A program made the position numbers and the translations under genes. DNA of 64,000 nucleotides from contig NZ_CP109467.1 of NCBI RefSeq assembly GCF_036227325.1, forward strand, positions 8,990,001 through 9,054,000. Direction: 5' to 3'. Position 1 is the first letter of the stretch. The number at the start of each line of letters is the position of its first letter. The notes below the pieces were generated by a model, which saw nothing but the letters and a program-made list of their open reading frames with translations, was not told the DNA's origin and did not search any database. The DNA comes from Streptomyces sp. NBC_01465. Its GTDB lineage: Bacteria; Actinomycetota; Actinomycetes; Streptomycetales; Streptomycetaceae. Below are positions 43,706 through 54,200 of the stretch, piece after piece.

Positions 43706-46700
43706 TGGGTTTCGGGGATCTCGTCAACAAGGTCGGCGACGGCATCGAAGGCGCCGTCGACGGGGCGAAGAAGGCGGTCGGCGAGGCAGCCGAGTGGACC
43801 AGTGACAAGGCCGCGGACGGCCTGGACCACATCGGCCTGGACGGCGCGGCCGAGAAGGTTCGCGACGCCGGTGAGTCGGTCGCCAACCGGCTGGGCGCGC
43901 AGGTCGACGAGCGCAACCTCGGCGAGAGCGATGAGCCGAAGGAACTCCTCCACGGAAGCCCGGGCAAGATCGAGGCGACCGCGAAGCATCTGCGGGACTT
44001 CTTCGCCGCGTTCGAAAACGTCGGCCAGGGGATGCGCGGCCTGGACTCGGGCAGTTGGCAGGGCAAGGCCGGCGACGCCTTCCGCGCGAAGTTCGACGTC
44101 CAGCCCAAGGCGTGGATCACCGCCGCGGACGCCTGCGAAGCGGCGGCCAAGGCCCTGGAGGCGTACGCGGACACGGTCCGCTGGGCTCAGGGCCAGGCCC
44201 AGGAGGCCATCGAGAAGTGGAAGGCCGCCGAGCAGTCCTCGAAGACGGCCGTGAGCCAGTACAACTCCCGCATCGACGCCTACAACACGCAGGCCGCCGA
44301 GTACAACCAGGCCCTTGAGCAAGGTGGTTCGCCGGACGGTGCCCCGGTGAAACCCGGACCGTTCACCGACCCGGGCAAAGAGGGCCGGGCGGCTGCGGAG
44401 CATCTGCTCGTCGAGGCGCGCCGTCAGCGCAACGACGCGGGCCAGGACGCCCAGCGGCAAGTGGCCGCGGCATTGGAGCAGGCTCCGAAGAAGCCGGACT
44501 TCACCGACCGGATGAAGCTGGACGGCCAGGACTTCGTCGCCGGCAACGTGCTGAGCGGTGTCCATGTGGCGGGTGGCGTCGTCAAGGGCGTCACCGACAT
44601 GGTCAAGCTGGCGCGCACCTTCAACCCGCTGGACCCCTACAACCTCACCCACCCCTTCCAGATGATGGGCCAGCAGCAGATGGTGCTGGCCGGACTGACC
44701 GGCATCGCCTCGCACCCCGAACAGCTCCCGAAATCGATCATCGGCTCCGGGTGGAGCAGCGACCCCAGCGAAGCCGGCGGGGTCCTCCTCACCAACCTGA
44801 TCGGCGGCAAAGGCGCAGGCGGCGTCGCGAAGGCGGGGCTGAAGGGCGCGATGAAGGCGGGGGCCAAGGACGCGGCGGAGAACTCCGCACGCAAGTCCCT
44901 CAAGGACACGCTCGCTGAAAATGCCCGCCAGCTGGCCAAGAAGAGCGAGTGCGGCGACCCCGTCGACGCGGCCACCGGCCGGATGCTGCTACCGCACACC
45001 GATGTTGCACTGCCGGCCCTGCTGCCGCTGGTCTTCGAGCGGTACTTCGAATCGTCCTACCGGGCAGGACGCTGGTTCGGCCCCACCTGGACCTCGACCG
45101 CAGACCAGCGGCTGGAGGTCGATGCCGAGGGCGTCATCTTCCTCAGCGCCGACGGCACCCTGCTCGCCTACCCGCACCCCGCTCCTGGACTTCCGGTGCT
45201 GCCCGCGGCGGGAGCACGCTGGCCGCTGGAGATCGACGTACACGGCGAGTACACACTCACCGACCCCCAAGCAGGCCGCATCTGGCACTTCGATGCCCCC
45301 ACCGGCGGCCGGGACGGCATTGCACTGCTCGCGCAGATATCCGACCGCACCGGCCAGTGGATCACCTTCTCGTACGACGCCGAGGGCGCGCCTGCGTCGA
45401 TAGCCCACAGCGCCGGCTACCACCTGAAGGTCACCACCGAGGGCGGCCGGATCGCCGCTCTGCACCTGAAGGCCGCAGCGGACGACGGCAGCGACTCAGA
45501 GATCGTCCGCTTCGGCTACGACGAGGGCGGCCATCTCTGCGAAGTATCGGCGTTCTCGGGCCCGCCGGCTCGGTTCACCAACGACGCGCTGGGCCGGATC
45601 ACGACGTGGACCGACACCAACCAATCGTCCTACGCCTACGTCTATGACGAACAGGACCGCTGCGTCAGCCAGGGCGGAACCCAGGGCCACATGGCGAACA
45701 CCTTCACCTACAGCGAGCCGGACCCGGACACCGGTCTGCGCACCAATGCCGTGACCAACTCCCTGGGACACACCACCCTTTACCAGGTCAACGAACGCTG
45801 TCAGATCGTCACCACCACCGGACCGACCGGAGCGACGACACGCACCGTCTATGACCGCTTCGACAAGGTGCAGGCCGTCACCGACCCGCTCGGTCACACC
45901 ACCCAGTTCGGCTACGACGAGGCGGGACACCTGAACCTGGTGATCCGCCCGGACGGGCACTACACCAGCGCCGCCCACAACCACCTGGGCCTGCCCACCA
46001 CCATCGCCTCCGCGGACAGCACCGTTGCGCACCGCACCTACGACGCACGCGGCAGCCTCACCACCGCCACGGACCCCGCCGGCGCCACGACCCGCTACGC
46101 CTACACCAACGAGGGCCACCTGTCGGCGATCACCAATCCCCTCGGCGAGACCGTCACGGTGTCGACCGACCGGACCGGGCTACCCCGGACGATCACCGAC
46201 CCACTGGGCGCGACGATCACCTACCAGCGCGACGCCTTCGGCCGCACCACCGCGATCACCAACGCGCTCGGCCAGCGCACGGCCATGGAGTGGACAGCGG
46301 ACGGACATCTCGCCCGCACCACCGCCCCGGACGGCACGACGGAGACCTGGAACTACGACGGCGAGGGCAACTGCACACGCCACACCGACGCGCTGGGCCG
46401 GGCGACCACCTACGAGTACACCCACTTCGATCTCCTGGCGGCCCGGACCGACCCCGACGGCACCCGTCATGCCTTCACGCACGACACCGAACTCCAGCTC
46501 ACCCACGTCACCAACCCCCAGGGCATGAACTGGAGTTACACCTACGATCCGGCAGGCCGCCTCGTCGCGGAGACAGATTTCGACACCCGCACCCGGACCT
46601 ACACCCATGACGCGGCAGGCCGCCTCGCCTCGCGCACCACCCCGCTGGGCGAAACCATCAGCCTCACCTATGACCCACTCGGCAACATCACCGCCAAGAA

Positions 46701-48525
46701 CGCGGCCGGAGCGCACACACACTTCACCTACGACGTGGAAGGCCGCCCCCTGCGCATCAGCGGCCCGGACGCCGAACTGACCTACACATACGACCCGATG
46801 GGCCGCACCGCCTCCGAAAGCACAAACGGCCGCAAGGTCGCCTACACCTACGACGTGCTGGGGCGGCCCACGTCCCGCACCACGCCGGCCGGCGCGCTCA
46901 GCCAGTGGACGTACGACGTAGTGGGCAGCCCCAACCGTCTCATCGCGTCCGGCCGGATCATGGACTTCACCCATGACGCACTCGGCCGGGAGGTGACCCG
47001 CTCTCTCGGCGGCTCGACCACGCTCTCCAGCACCTGGGATCCCCTCGGCCGCCTCATCGCCCAGCACGTGGCAGGCCCGAGCGCCGAAACAGTGCAGCGC
47101 CGCGACTACACCTATCGCGACGACAGCAACCTCACCGCCGTCGACGACCACCTCAACGGACCGCGCCGCTTCACGCTCGATGCGGCAGGCCGCGTCACCA
47201 CAGTCGAAGCCCGGAGATGGACCGAGACGTACGCCTACGACGCGGCCGGCAACCAGACCCACGCCGACTGGCCCGACAAAACCCCCACCCCCGAGGCCCG
47301 GGGCGAACGCACATACACCGGCACTCGCATCACCCGCGCAGGCAACGTCCGCTACGAGTACGACGCCGCCGGCCGCACCACCTTGCGCCAGAAAACCCGC
47401 CTCTCCCGCAAACCCGAGACGTGGCGCTACATCTGGGACGCCGAGGACCGGCTGACTGCCTGCACCACCCCCGACGGCACCCTCTGGCGCTACCTCTACG
47501 ACCCGCTCGGCCGCCGCATAGCCAAACAGCGCCTCGACAAGGACTCCCAGAGCGTGCTGGAGCAGACCGACTTCACGTGGGATGCCACAGCGCTCTGCGA
47601 GCAGAGCACGCGCAGCCCGGACGGGGAAACCCAGCTGGCTCTGACCTGGGACCACCTGGGGCTGTATCCCCTGATCCAACGGGAACGGCTCACCGATTTT
47701 CAGTTGCCTCAACACGAAATCGACCAGCGCTTCTTCGCGATCGTCACCGACCTGGTCGGCACCCCCACCGAACTCCTGGACGAGAACGGTGCCATCGCAG
47801 CCCGCACCCGCACCACCCTGTGGGGCACCACGGTCTGGAACCGGGACGCCACCACGCACACCCCTCTCCGCTTTCCCGGCCAGTACTTCGACCCGGAGAC
47901 CGAACTTCACTACAACTACTTCCGCACCTACGATCCCGAAACGGCCCGATACCTCACCTCCGACCCTCTCGGTCTGGAGCCGGCCCCGAACCCGGCCACG
48001 TACGTCTCCAACCCCCACACGGCGAGCGATCCCCTCGGCCTGGCCCCGAAAGCCTGCAAGGTCGACAGATACGGGTGGGGCGGGAGCGTCAGGTACGGGG
48101 CCCTGGACGGCCTCGGCCGGCCCACCGGAGTCTGGGCAGCACTCCGGAAGGAAATGCTGGACAAAGGAAGCGAAGCAGGCACGATAAAACCGCCCGGCTG
48201 GAATGGTCACGGAACGGCCTTCAACGAGGCCCGGGGGCATTTGCTGGCCAATCGTCTCGGCGGACCAGGGAAGGGATCCCTGGCGTACCAGAACCTCATC
48301 ACACTCACCCAGGATCCGGTCAACACGCCCGTCATGAAGGGATTTGAGGACCAGGTGTACCGGGCCGTCGACCGAGGGGAAAACGTGCAGTATTCGGTAA
48401 CCCCCGTTTATGCGGGGGCGAATCCTGTCCCCATCAGAATTGATCTGGTGGCGCACGGAGACCGCGGGTTCTACCTGAATGAGCCCCTGGAGAATCCCGC
48501 TTCAGGCGTACGGACCGGCCGGTAG
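43705..48525 (+). CDS. WXG/RHS polymorphic toxin with DNA/RNA non-specific endonuclease tip
   Basis: 1606 aa. Residues about 80-180: WXG100-like helical pair with SGSWQGKAGDAFRAKF. About 415-490: DUF6531 segment CGDPVDAATGRMLLPHTDVA. About 560-1340: dozens of RHS/YD repeats (YDxxGRLxxxTxPxGxxxxYxYD pattern). About 1349-1448: RHS core with LVGTPTELLDENG and LRFPGQYFDPETELHYNYFR, ending in DPLGL. Residues 1452-1606: toxin tip with ARGHLLANRLGGPG (His1512) and NLITLTQDPVNTPVMKGFED, the pattern of Endonuclease_NS_2-type nucleases. The RHS shell probably encapsulates the toxin and releases it in competitor cells. Likely exported by a type VII system; no signal peptide is present. Confidence 0.9.
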   Translation: MGFGDLVNKVGDGIEGAVDGAKKAVGEAAEWTSDKAADGLDHIGLDGAAEKVRDAGESVANRLGAQVDERNLGESDEPKELLHGSPGKIEATAKHLRDFFAAFENVGQGMRGLDSGSWQGKAGDAFRAKFDVQPKAWITAADACEAAAKALEAYADTVRWAQGQAQEAIEKWKAAEQSSKTAVSQYNSRIDAYNTQAAEYNQALEQGGSPDGAPVKPGPFTDPGKEGRAAAEHLLVEARRQRNDAGQDAQRQVAAALEQAPKKPDFTDRMKLDGQDFVAGNVLSGVHVAGGVVKGVTDMVKLARTFNPLDPYNLTHPFQMMGQQQMVLAGLTGIASHPEQLPKSIIGSGWSSDPSEAGGVLLTNLIGGKGAGGVAKAGLKGAMKAGAKDAAENSARKSLKDTLAENARQLAKKSECGDPVDAATGRMLLPHTDVALPALLPLVFERYFESSYRAGRWFGPTWTSTADQRLEVDAEGVIFLSADGTLLAYPHPAPGLPVLPAAGARWPLEIDVHGEYTLTDPQAGRIWHFDAPTGGRDGIALLAQISDRTGQWITFSYDAEGAPASIAHSAGYHLKVTTEGGRIAALHLKAAADDGSDSEIVRFGYDEGGHLCEVSAFSGPPARFTNDALGRITTWTDTNQSSYAYVYDEQDRCVSQGGTQGHMANTFTYSEPDPDTGLRTNAVTNSLGHTTLYQVNERCQIVTTTGPTGATTRTVYDRFDKVQAVTDPLGHTTQFGYDEAGHLNLVIRPDGHYTSAAHNHLGLPTTIASADSTVAHRTYDARGSLTTATDPAGATTRYAYTNEGHLSAITNPLGETVTVSTDRTGLPRTITDPLGATITYQRDAFGRTTAITNALGQRTAMEWTADGHLARTTAPDGTTETWNYDGEGNCTRHTDALGRATTYEYTHFDLLAARTDPDGTRHAFTHDTELQLTHVTNPQGMNWSYTYDPAGRLVAETDFDTRTRTYTHDAAGRLASRTTPLGETISLTYDPLGNITAKNAAGAHTHFTYDVEGRPLRISGPDAELTYTYDPMGRTASESTNGRKVAYTYDVLGRPTSRTTPAGALSQWTYDVVGSPNRLIASGRIMDFTHDALGREVTRSLGGSTTLSSTWDPLGRLIAQHVAGPSAETVQRRDYTYRDDSNLTAVDDHLNGPRRFTLDAAGRVTTVEARRWTETYAYDAAGNQTHADWPDKTPTPEARGERTYTGTRITRAGNVRYEYDAAGRTTLRQKTRLSRKPETWRYIWDAEDRLTACTTPDGTLWRYLYDPLGRRIAKQRLDKDSQSVLEQTDFTWDATALCEQSTRSPDGETQLALTWDHLGLYPLIQRERLTDFQLPQHEIDQRFFAIVTDLVGTPTELLDENGAIAARTRTTLWGTTVWNRDATTHTPLRFPGQYFDPETELHYNYFRTYDPETARYLTSDPLGLEPAPNPATYVSNPHTASDPLGLAPKACKVDRYGWGGSVRYGALDGLGRPTGVWAALRKEMLDKGSEAGTIKPPGWNGHGTAFNEARGHLLANRLGGPGKGSLAYQNLITLTQDPVNTPVMKGFEDQVYRAVDRGENVQYSVTPVYAGANPVPIRIDLVAHGDRGFYLNEPLENPASGVRTGR

Positions 48526-48565
48526 GCTGTCCCGGTAAACCCTCCGACGCGATGCAAGGACGAAC

Positions 48566-49567
48566 GTGACACGCACAACTCCTTCCCGCCCAGTAGACAT
48601 TGAGGCGCAGTTCCCCGAACTGGCCGCCTACCGGAGGACCGGCACGCGACTCCACCCACGCCCCGGAACACCCGAGGCGGCCGACAGCTCGGTGGGCGGC
48701 CCCCTGCTGTGGCCCGCGGACGAGCCGTGGCCGGAGTGCTCGGTACCCCACGAGCGGAATACCGGCAGGCGTATGGGAGATATCCACCGGTGGCGTCACA
48801 TCATGGACGAATCCGAGCATCGCAGCCCGGAACCGGGACTGACCGATATAGAGCAGGAGACCCTGACATCACTGGAGCAAGAGCACCACGTCGAGGGCCT
48901 GCGCGATACGGACCCCACCCCGCTCCTGCCGCTCGCGCAGCTCTACACCAAAGACATTCCGGGCCTCACAGCTCCCGACGGTTGCGACCTGCTTCAGATT
49001 CTGTGGTGCCCCTTCGATGCACACGGATTCCCCAGGACTCCCGGAGTCCATCTGAAATGGCGCAAGGCATCAGAGCGCAGGGAACTCCTGACTGAACCGC
49101 CTTCCCCTGCAGTGGTCGGCGATGCAGGTTATGTACCAGAACCCTGCGTGCTGCATCCCGAAGAAGTGCAGGAGCATGAGTACCTGGGCCTCCTGGACGA
49201 TGAGCTGCGGGAACGCATCGAAGAATGGGACGAGGCGAGCGAAGAGGCTGATGATGACGCCCCGCTCTACCAGTACGACCTTTCCATCCCGCCGGGTTGG
49301 AAAGTTGGCGGCTTCGCGTCATGGCATGTAACTGACCCGCACCCCATGGTCTGCGACTGCGGGACCCCCATGCAGGTACTTGTGACCATCGCCAGTTCAG
49401 AGTGGGACGGAGGTAACCGCAGCTGGGTGCCGGTCGAGGACCGCGACGCCCTCAACGTGCGCGGGGCCAGCACCCCGACCAAGGTGTTGGTGGGCCGGTC
49501 AGGCTCCCTGCGGATCTTCACGTGCCCCGCGGACCCGAGGCACGAGCACAAGGTCAACCTGCAGTAG
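48566..49567 (+). CDS. Probable immunity protein (DUF1963/YwqG-like)
   Basis: GTG 48566 with AAGGA upstream; 333 aa, 40 bp after the toxin stop. Contains LLPLAQLYTKDIPGLTAPDG, LQILWCPFDAH and GVHLKWRK, then EEVQEHEYLGLLDDELRERI and GGFASWHVTDPHPMVCDCGT with CTxC-like cysteines, which follows the DUF1963/YwqG pattern seen in proteins beside RHS toxins. Position directly downstream of the effector makes it the most likely cognate immunity protein, neutralising the endonuclease tip inside the producing cell. Not proven by sequence alone. Confidence 0.7.
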   Translation: MTRTTPSRPVDIEAQFPELAAYRRTGTRLHPRPGTPEAADSSVGGPLLWPADEPWPECSVPHERNTGRRMGDIHRWRHIMDESEHRSPEPGLTDIEQETLTSLEQEHHVEGLRDTDPTPLLPLAQLYTKDIPGLTAPDGCDLLQILWCPFDAHGFPRTPGVHLKWRKASERRELLTEPPSPAVVGDAGYVPEPCVLHPEEVQEHEYLGLLDDELRERIEEWDEASEEADDDAPLYQYDLSIPPGWKVGGFASWHVTDPHPMVCDCGTPMQVLVTIASSEWDGGNRSWVPVEDRDALNVRGASTPTKVLVGRSGSLRIFTCPADPRHEHKVNLQ

Positions 49568-49717
49568 CCGACTTCATCTCGGCTCACGACCGCTCCAGGG
49601 TCTCGTGTGTTCAGGACCTGAGGCCACGGCCCGCCATGGGGCGGTTCCCGAGCCTCCGCCCCCTGGTGGGCTTCGAGTCCGCCCACGTCCGCTGGCAACC
49701 TGTGAACGCAACCCATC

Positions 49718-49768
49718 CCGGCTGCCAGTTAGCCACCGGGCCTGGAACCCAAACGGTGGGGCAGGTCA
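49718..49768 (+). mobile_element. IS3-type element, 3' end remnant
   Basis: The sequence ATCCCGGCTGCC..TTAGCC followed by CCCAAACGGTGGGGCAGGTCA matches, with few changes, the minus-strand 3' end of the IS3-type element at 63876-64000. The end motif stops at 49768, where IS5-type sequence on the other strand begins. It marks an IS3 insertion into an older IS5 copy. Confidence 0.6.
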
Positions 49769-50165
49769 CTCCATGAGTGCACTGTTGTCGCGCCCAGTCG
49801 ACCAGGCTCCCGGAGTAAGCGCCGTCCGCCCAGACGAGGCGGATGAGAAGTACATCTTCCGCAGCCGCGCGAGCAACGGGACGGCCAGGACCAGGCCGAG
49901 GCAGTCCACGAGCAGGTGCCGCTTCCTGCCGCCTACCTTCTTCCCGCCATCCCATCCCGACGTCGAGCGCGGGATGTTCGCTGCCGCCCGCACCGACTGC
50001 GAGTCGATGATCGCGGCTGTCGGACCGGTGAACGGCCTTCCCTCTCACGGGTCTTGTCGCGCAGCCGGTCGTGGAGCTCGGTGAGCAGGCCCGTGATCTG
50101 CCAGCGGTGGGCGAAGGCGCGCACGCGCCGGTACGGCGCGAAGACGGATGTCCGGCGCGGGACTA
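49769..50165 (-). pseudogene. IS5-family transposase, multiply frameshifted remnant
   Basis: Pieces in three minus-strand frames read AFAHRWQITGLLTELHDRLR (about 50060-50120), [20 protein letters not shown] and [19 protein letters not shown] (about 49905-50000), and [20 protein letters not shown] (about 49790-49850). This is the order and content of IS5-family DDE transposases (GxDxGKKVxGRKRHxxVD and DGxYxG). Frameshifts and loss of both ends make it inactive. Confidence 0.75.
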
Positions 50166-50325
50166 GCCGACGCCCCCAACCTCGGCTCTACTGGAGCGAC
50201 CCGAACGCCCAGATAACGCGAGGAACCTGGCAAAAGGTCGGCGGCCCCCGCCGTGCTCTCTCCGGCGGGCCTCCCGCTCCCATTTCCGCTCCACATTGTC
50301 GATGCCACCCTGCGGGGAGGTCCCT
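50166..50325. promoter_or_regulatory. Leader of the four-gene operon
   Basis: 160 bp between the IS5 scar and the first gene. It ends with GGGGAGG before the GTG at 50326. No clear promoter hexamers; the promoter of the operon should lie here. Confidence 0.35.
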
Positions 50326-51252
50326 GTGAACGACTCGGAAGAATCCGCGGCCGACCGCCAGACGACCGACGAACAGCCCAAACGCACCGAGGACGCCATG
50401 ACGGTGGCCCTCGCGCCCGCCTTCATCAACGACGCCGGCAGCTTCGCCGCCGTGGCCGACGACGACCGTCAACTCGCCGCGCTCTACGCCTATGCCAACC
50501 TCGACTGCCTGGTCGATCTGGCCAAACTGGTGGCCCACGACTTCTTCGTACGCCCCCAGCTCTACACCGACATCAGCGACAGCGAAGTGCTCACCGAGCT
50601 GGCCCGCCTCGAGTCGCGGTCCGGCAGCCATGAGTACTACCTGGCCCCGGCCCAGCGCAGGGCCCTGTTCACGCCGTTGTTCGGCGACCCGGAGGCTGGC
50701 GGCGACTTCGTTCGGCTGCGCGAGCCCTTCCTCGAGGCCGCCTCCGCCTTCGCCCAGTGGAGTCAGGCCTCCGGCATTCCGATGCTGCGCGAACGGGTAC
50801 GCACCACGCACCGTCCACTGCGCGAGTTTCTGCTCGGCCTACGGGGCTCGTCGGTGAACTGGAGCCGCCAGGTCATCGGAGGCCTCGCCGAACGCGTCGC
50901 CTATCCGATCCTCAGGGAGCGTGGCGTGATCGCCGTGTTCGGCCTCAACCAGCCGCCCGGCCCTGCTTGGCCGTACCGGGAGGACGCCAACGGCGACAAA
51001 GTGGTGGAGCAGATCGCCGGGCAGCTCGACACTGGTGCCGCCCAGCCGCTGACCCGGGAGAGTTTCGGGGTACGCCAACGGATTGCACTGCGCGGCGCCG
51101 AAGCCCTCGCGGCCGTCCTGCAATTCCGCGAGGAGGACGGCGACGAGCAACTGGACGCCCTGATCACCCGGGCCTACACCTGGCACGCCACGCTGAAGGC
51201 AGCCCGCCCCAAGACCGACGGGGACCGGGCCGGCAACGGCACCAGGACATGA
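50326..51252 (+). CDS. Unknown protein A of the four-gene operon
   Basis: GTG 50326 (site GGGGAGG), 308 aa. Mostly helical and charged, with an N-terminal acidic/polar tail (MNDSEESAADRQTTDEQ) and DRQLAALYAYANLDCLVDLA, LREPFLEAASAFAQWSQASG and SVNWSRQVIGGLAERVAYPI. No signal peptide or membrane segment is visible and no family is recognised. Its stop overlaps the ATG of the next gene, so A and B are made together in a fixed ratio; it may bind B. Confidence 0.75.
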   Translation: MNDSEESAADRQTTDEQPKRTEDAMTVALAPAFINDAGSFAAVADDDRQLAALYAYANLDCLVDLAKLVAHDFFVRPQLYTDISDSEVLTELARLESRSGSHEYYLAPAQRRALFTPLFGDPEAGGDFVRLREPFLEAASAFAQWSQASGIPMLRERVRTTHRPLREFLLGLRGSSVNWSRQVIGGLAERVAYPILRERGVIAVFGLNQPPGPAWPYREDANGDKVVEQIAGQLDTGAAQPLTRESFGVRQRIALRGAEALAAVLQFREEDGDEQLDALITRAYTWHATLKAARPKTDGDRAGNGTRT

Positions 51253-54200
51253 CCGACGAACGGCTCACCCAAGGGCCCCGGGTGAGCGGGCCGGGCGCGC
51301 TGCCGGTGCGGGCCGCCATCGCCGCCATCCGGCGGATGGCCTCGCAGCCGCCCCCGTCGGAGTCCTTCGGCGCATGGCTGGGCACCAGCCGCCTGCCGCA
51401 CGAGGACGGCGACAAGGTCGCGGTGCGGCGGATCGTCACGCCCGCGCACCTCGTCGACCCGGACGCGCTGTCCTCGATGTCCGCCACGAACCGGGCCGCG
51501 GCGGTCGGCCTGAACGCCGCCCGCGAGGCGATCGCCGGCCTAGAGCGGACCCTCGGCGCGGGCGACGCCGGCGACCTGCACGGCACCGCCGCCGAGCGGC
51601 TGGTGCTGCGCCATGCCGCCCGGTCCGCCCTGGCCCACTCGGCCGAGGCACTGACGGACGGGGCCGCGACCGAGCAGGTGGCCGGCCGGGCGTTGGCGGA
51701 CCGGCAGGAGAGCGCGGACACGCCACACGACGCCACCGAAGCGGACTTCCTCACCCGGGCGTTGACCCTCCTCGGCGGCCCCGTGCGCGCACCGCTCTTC
51801 GGCGGCCCGATCGTGCCCGGCAGCGCCTTCCACGACTTCGCCGAGTACCAGTTCGTCCGCGACCCGTGGTCGAGCATCGGCCTCGGGACCCCGGCCACGG
51901 TCACCCCGCCGACCCTCGAGCGCTTCCTCGACCGCGCGCACGAGATCATCAGCAACGCGGTGTGGGCCTATTGCGTCATGGAGCTCGACACCGGCCCGTA
52001 CACGAGCATCTCCTACACCCCGTACTTCCCCGGTTTCATCGACACCCTCTACCGGCTCTTCCTGCGCTTCCTGGCGGAGGACCTGTACGAGCTGCAGGCC
52101 GCGCTGATCCTGCCGTACACCAACAGCTCGCACATCCCGATGGACGACGTGCTCTCGGCGTTCGACCACTGGGTCTGCGAGCTGTGCCGGCTGACGCCGT
52201 ACAACGCGGGCAAGATCGCCGCGTCGTTCGACGACCCGGCCCGCTGGCTCAAGGCCGCCAAGGAGGTCCTGGCGCTGTTCGACAAGATGTTCCCGAACGC
52301 GGAGCCTTCGGAGTTCCTGCCCGAGGAGGACACCGGGCAGTACGGCTTCACGCCCTACCCGGGCGGGGTGAACTTCGGGCTGCGCGTGGTCTACCGGCAG
52401 GAGTGGCTGCCGCTCGGCAACCAGCCGGGCGAGATCGTCCGCACCGTACCGCTCGGCCCCAAGCAGTCGGAGAAGGTCTCGGTCAAGCTCGTCCGTACCG
52501 CCAAGGACGTCCGCAGCTCCGAGGACGTCACCTCCACCGAGACCACGACGGACTCCTCGACCGCCACCAAGGACTCCAGTGAGGTCGTCGACCAGGCCTC
52601 CTCGAGCTTCAAGTGGCATGTCGACGCGGAGGCGAGCGGCGGGTTCGGCCCGGTCACCGCCAAGCTGTCGGCCGGCGCGGGCGGGGAACAGGGCTCGTCG
52701 AGCAAGGACACCAAGGCCAATCTGACCGAGACCATGGCCAAGACGGCCAGCCGGATGAAGCGCGATACCAAGATCGTCGTCTCGACGGAGACCTCGGTGA
52801 CCGACGAGACCAGCCGCGTCTCGGAGATCGTCAACCCGAACGACGAGATCGCGATCACCTACGTCTACTCGAAGCTGCAGCGCGCCTACGAGCTCACCAC
52901 CCATCTGGCCGAGGTCAACTCCGTCGTCTTCGTTCCGGAACCGGTGATCCCGCCCGGGGCCGTGACGACCGGCTGGGTGCAGCGGCACGCCTCGATCATC
53001 GCGAAGGTCCTCCTCGACCCGGCCTTCGCCGGGGAGCTGGCGGCGATCGTCGCCGAACCCGACGAGATGACGCTGCCCGACGACGGCGGGGTCTTCAAGG
53101 CCGGGGCCGTGGCGGCGAACGCCGCGACCGGCACCTACAAGGAGTTCACCGGCGGCTACATGCCCGACCTGCTCGCCTCCGGGCAGGACGCCTATGCCCG
53201 CGCCCTGGAGGCGGCACGCGCCGAGTCGGCCGACAAGCAGCGCCGCAAGCACCGGCGCGGGGGCCTGCTCGCCCACATCCGGCGGCACATCCTGCACTAT
53301 CTGCGCGCCGTCTGGGCCGACGAGGACTCCGACCAGCGTTGGCTGCGCTACTCGCGGCAACTCGTCCCCACCCGCTGGGTGTTCGTCCCCGACGGCGTTC
53401 CACGCGAGGGCTACCCGGTCAACGGCCGCTTCGTCGCCGACTACGCGACCGAGAGCCTGCGCCCGCTCACCGAGATCATCAACCCGGCCGGGCCGATCGG
53501 ATACGCGGGCAACTACGCAGTGTTCCTGCTGCGCGGCTCCGCCCGCCTGGCCAATATGCACGAGGCGCTCTCCGCGCTGCGCGCCGGATACGCCCGCTTC
53601 GAGGTGACCGTGGCGCCGCCCGCGTCCCTGGTCTGCCTGGACTCGGTCGCGTACGAACCGCGCTATCCGTTCGCAACGTACGAGCTGAAGTCCACCGGCA
53701 GTACGTGGACGGGGCGGGTCAGCGCGGTCGGCGGCAAGGCCTGCGATCTCCCGGTCGATGTGCGGGCGGTGGGGCACGGGCTCGATCTGGACGGGCTGCG
53801 CCTCTGGCTCGACGGCACCCCGGCCAGCGGTGACACCGTGCGCATCGTGCTGCAGGTGACCGGTGAACTCACCGACCCAGAAATGCGGCTGCTCAAGCTG
53901 TCCGACCCGCTGCCGCCGCTCACCCAGCAGCCGGGGTTCTTCAGCGCTGGGCTGCTCGAGGAGATGATGCGGTACGTTCCCGCCGTCGCGGTCGCCCTCG
54001 CGGCCAAGCGGAGCTGGGCGCAGCTGGACGAGGAGCAGCGTGACGTCGTCCGGGCGAACTACCACCGATTCCTGATGACCCGGGGCGCCACCCGGCGAAC
54101 CGTGCTCGACACCAACAACCTGGTCGTCGACCTCGACGTCGGCGACACCCCGGCGCTCGAGGACTTCAAACGGCTGCATCGCTACCTCGACGTGCTCAAG

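Noticed and set aside
46180..48456. Minus-strand frame of over 700 codons antisense to the RHS gene
   Set aside because: It is the reverse of the RHS repeats, with low-complexity Gly/Val-rich content and no family match.
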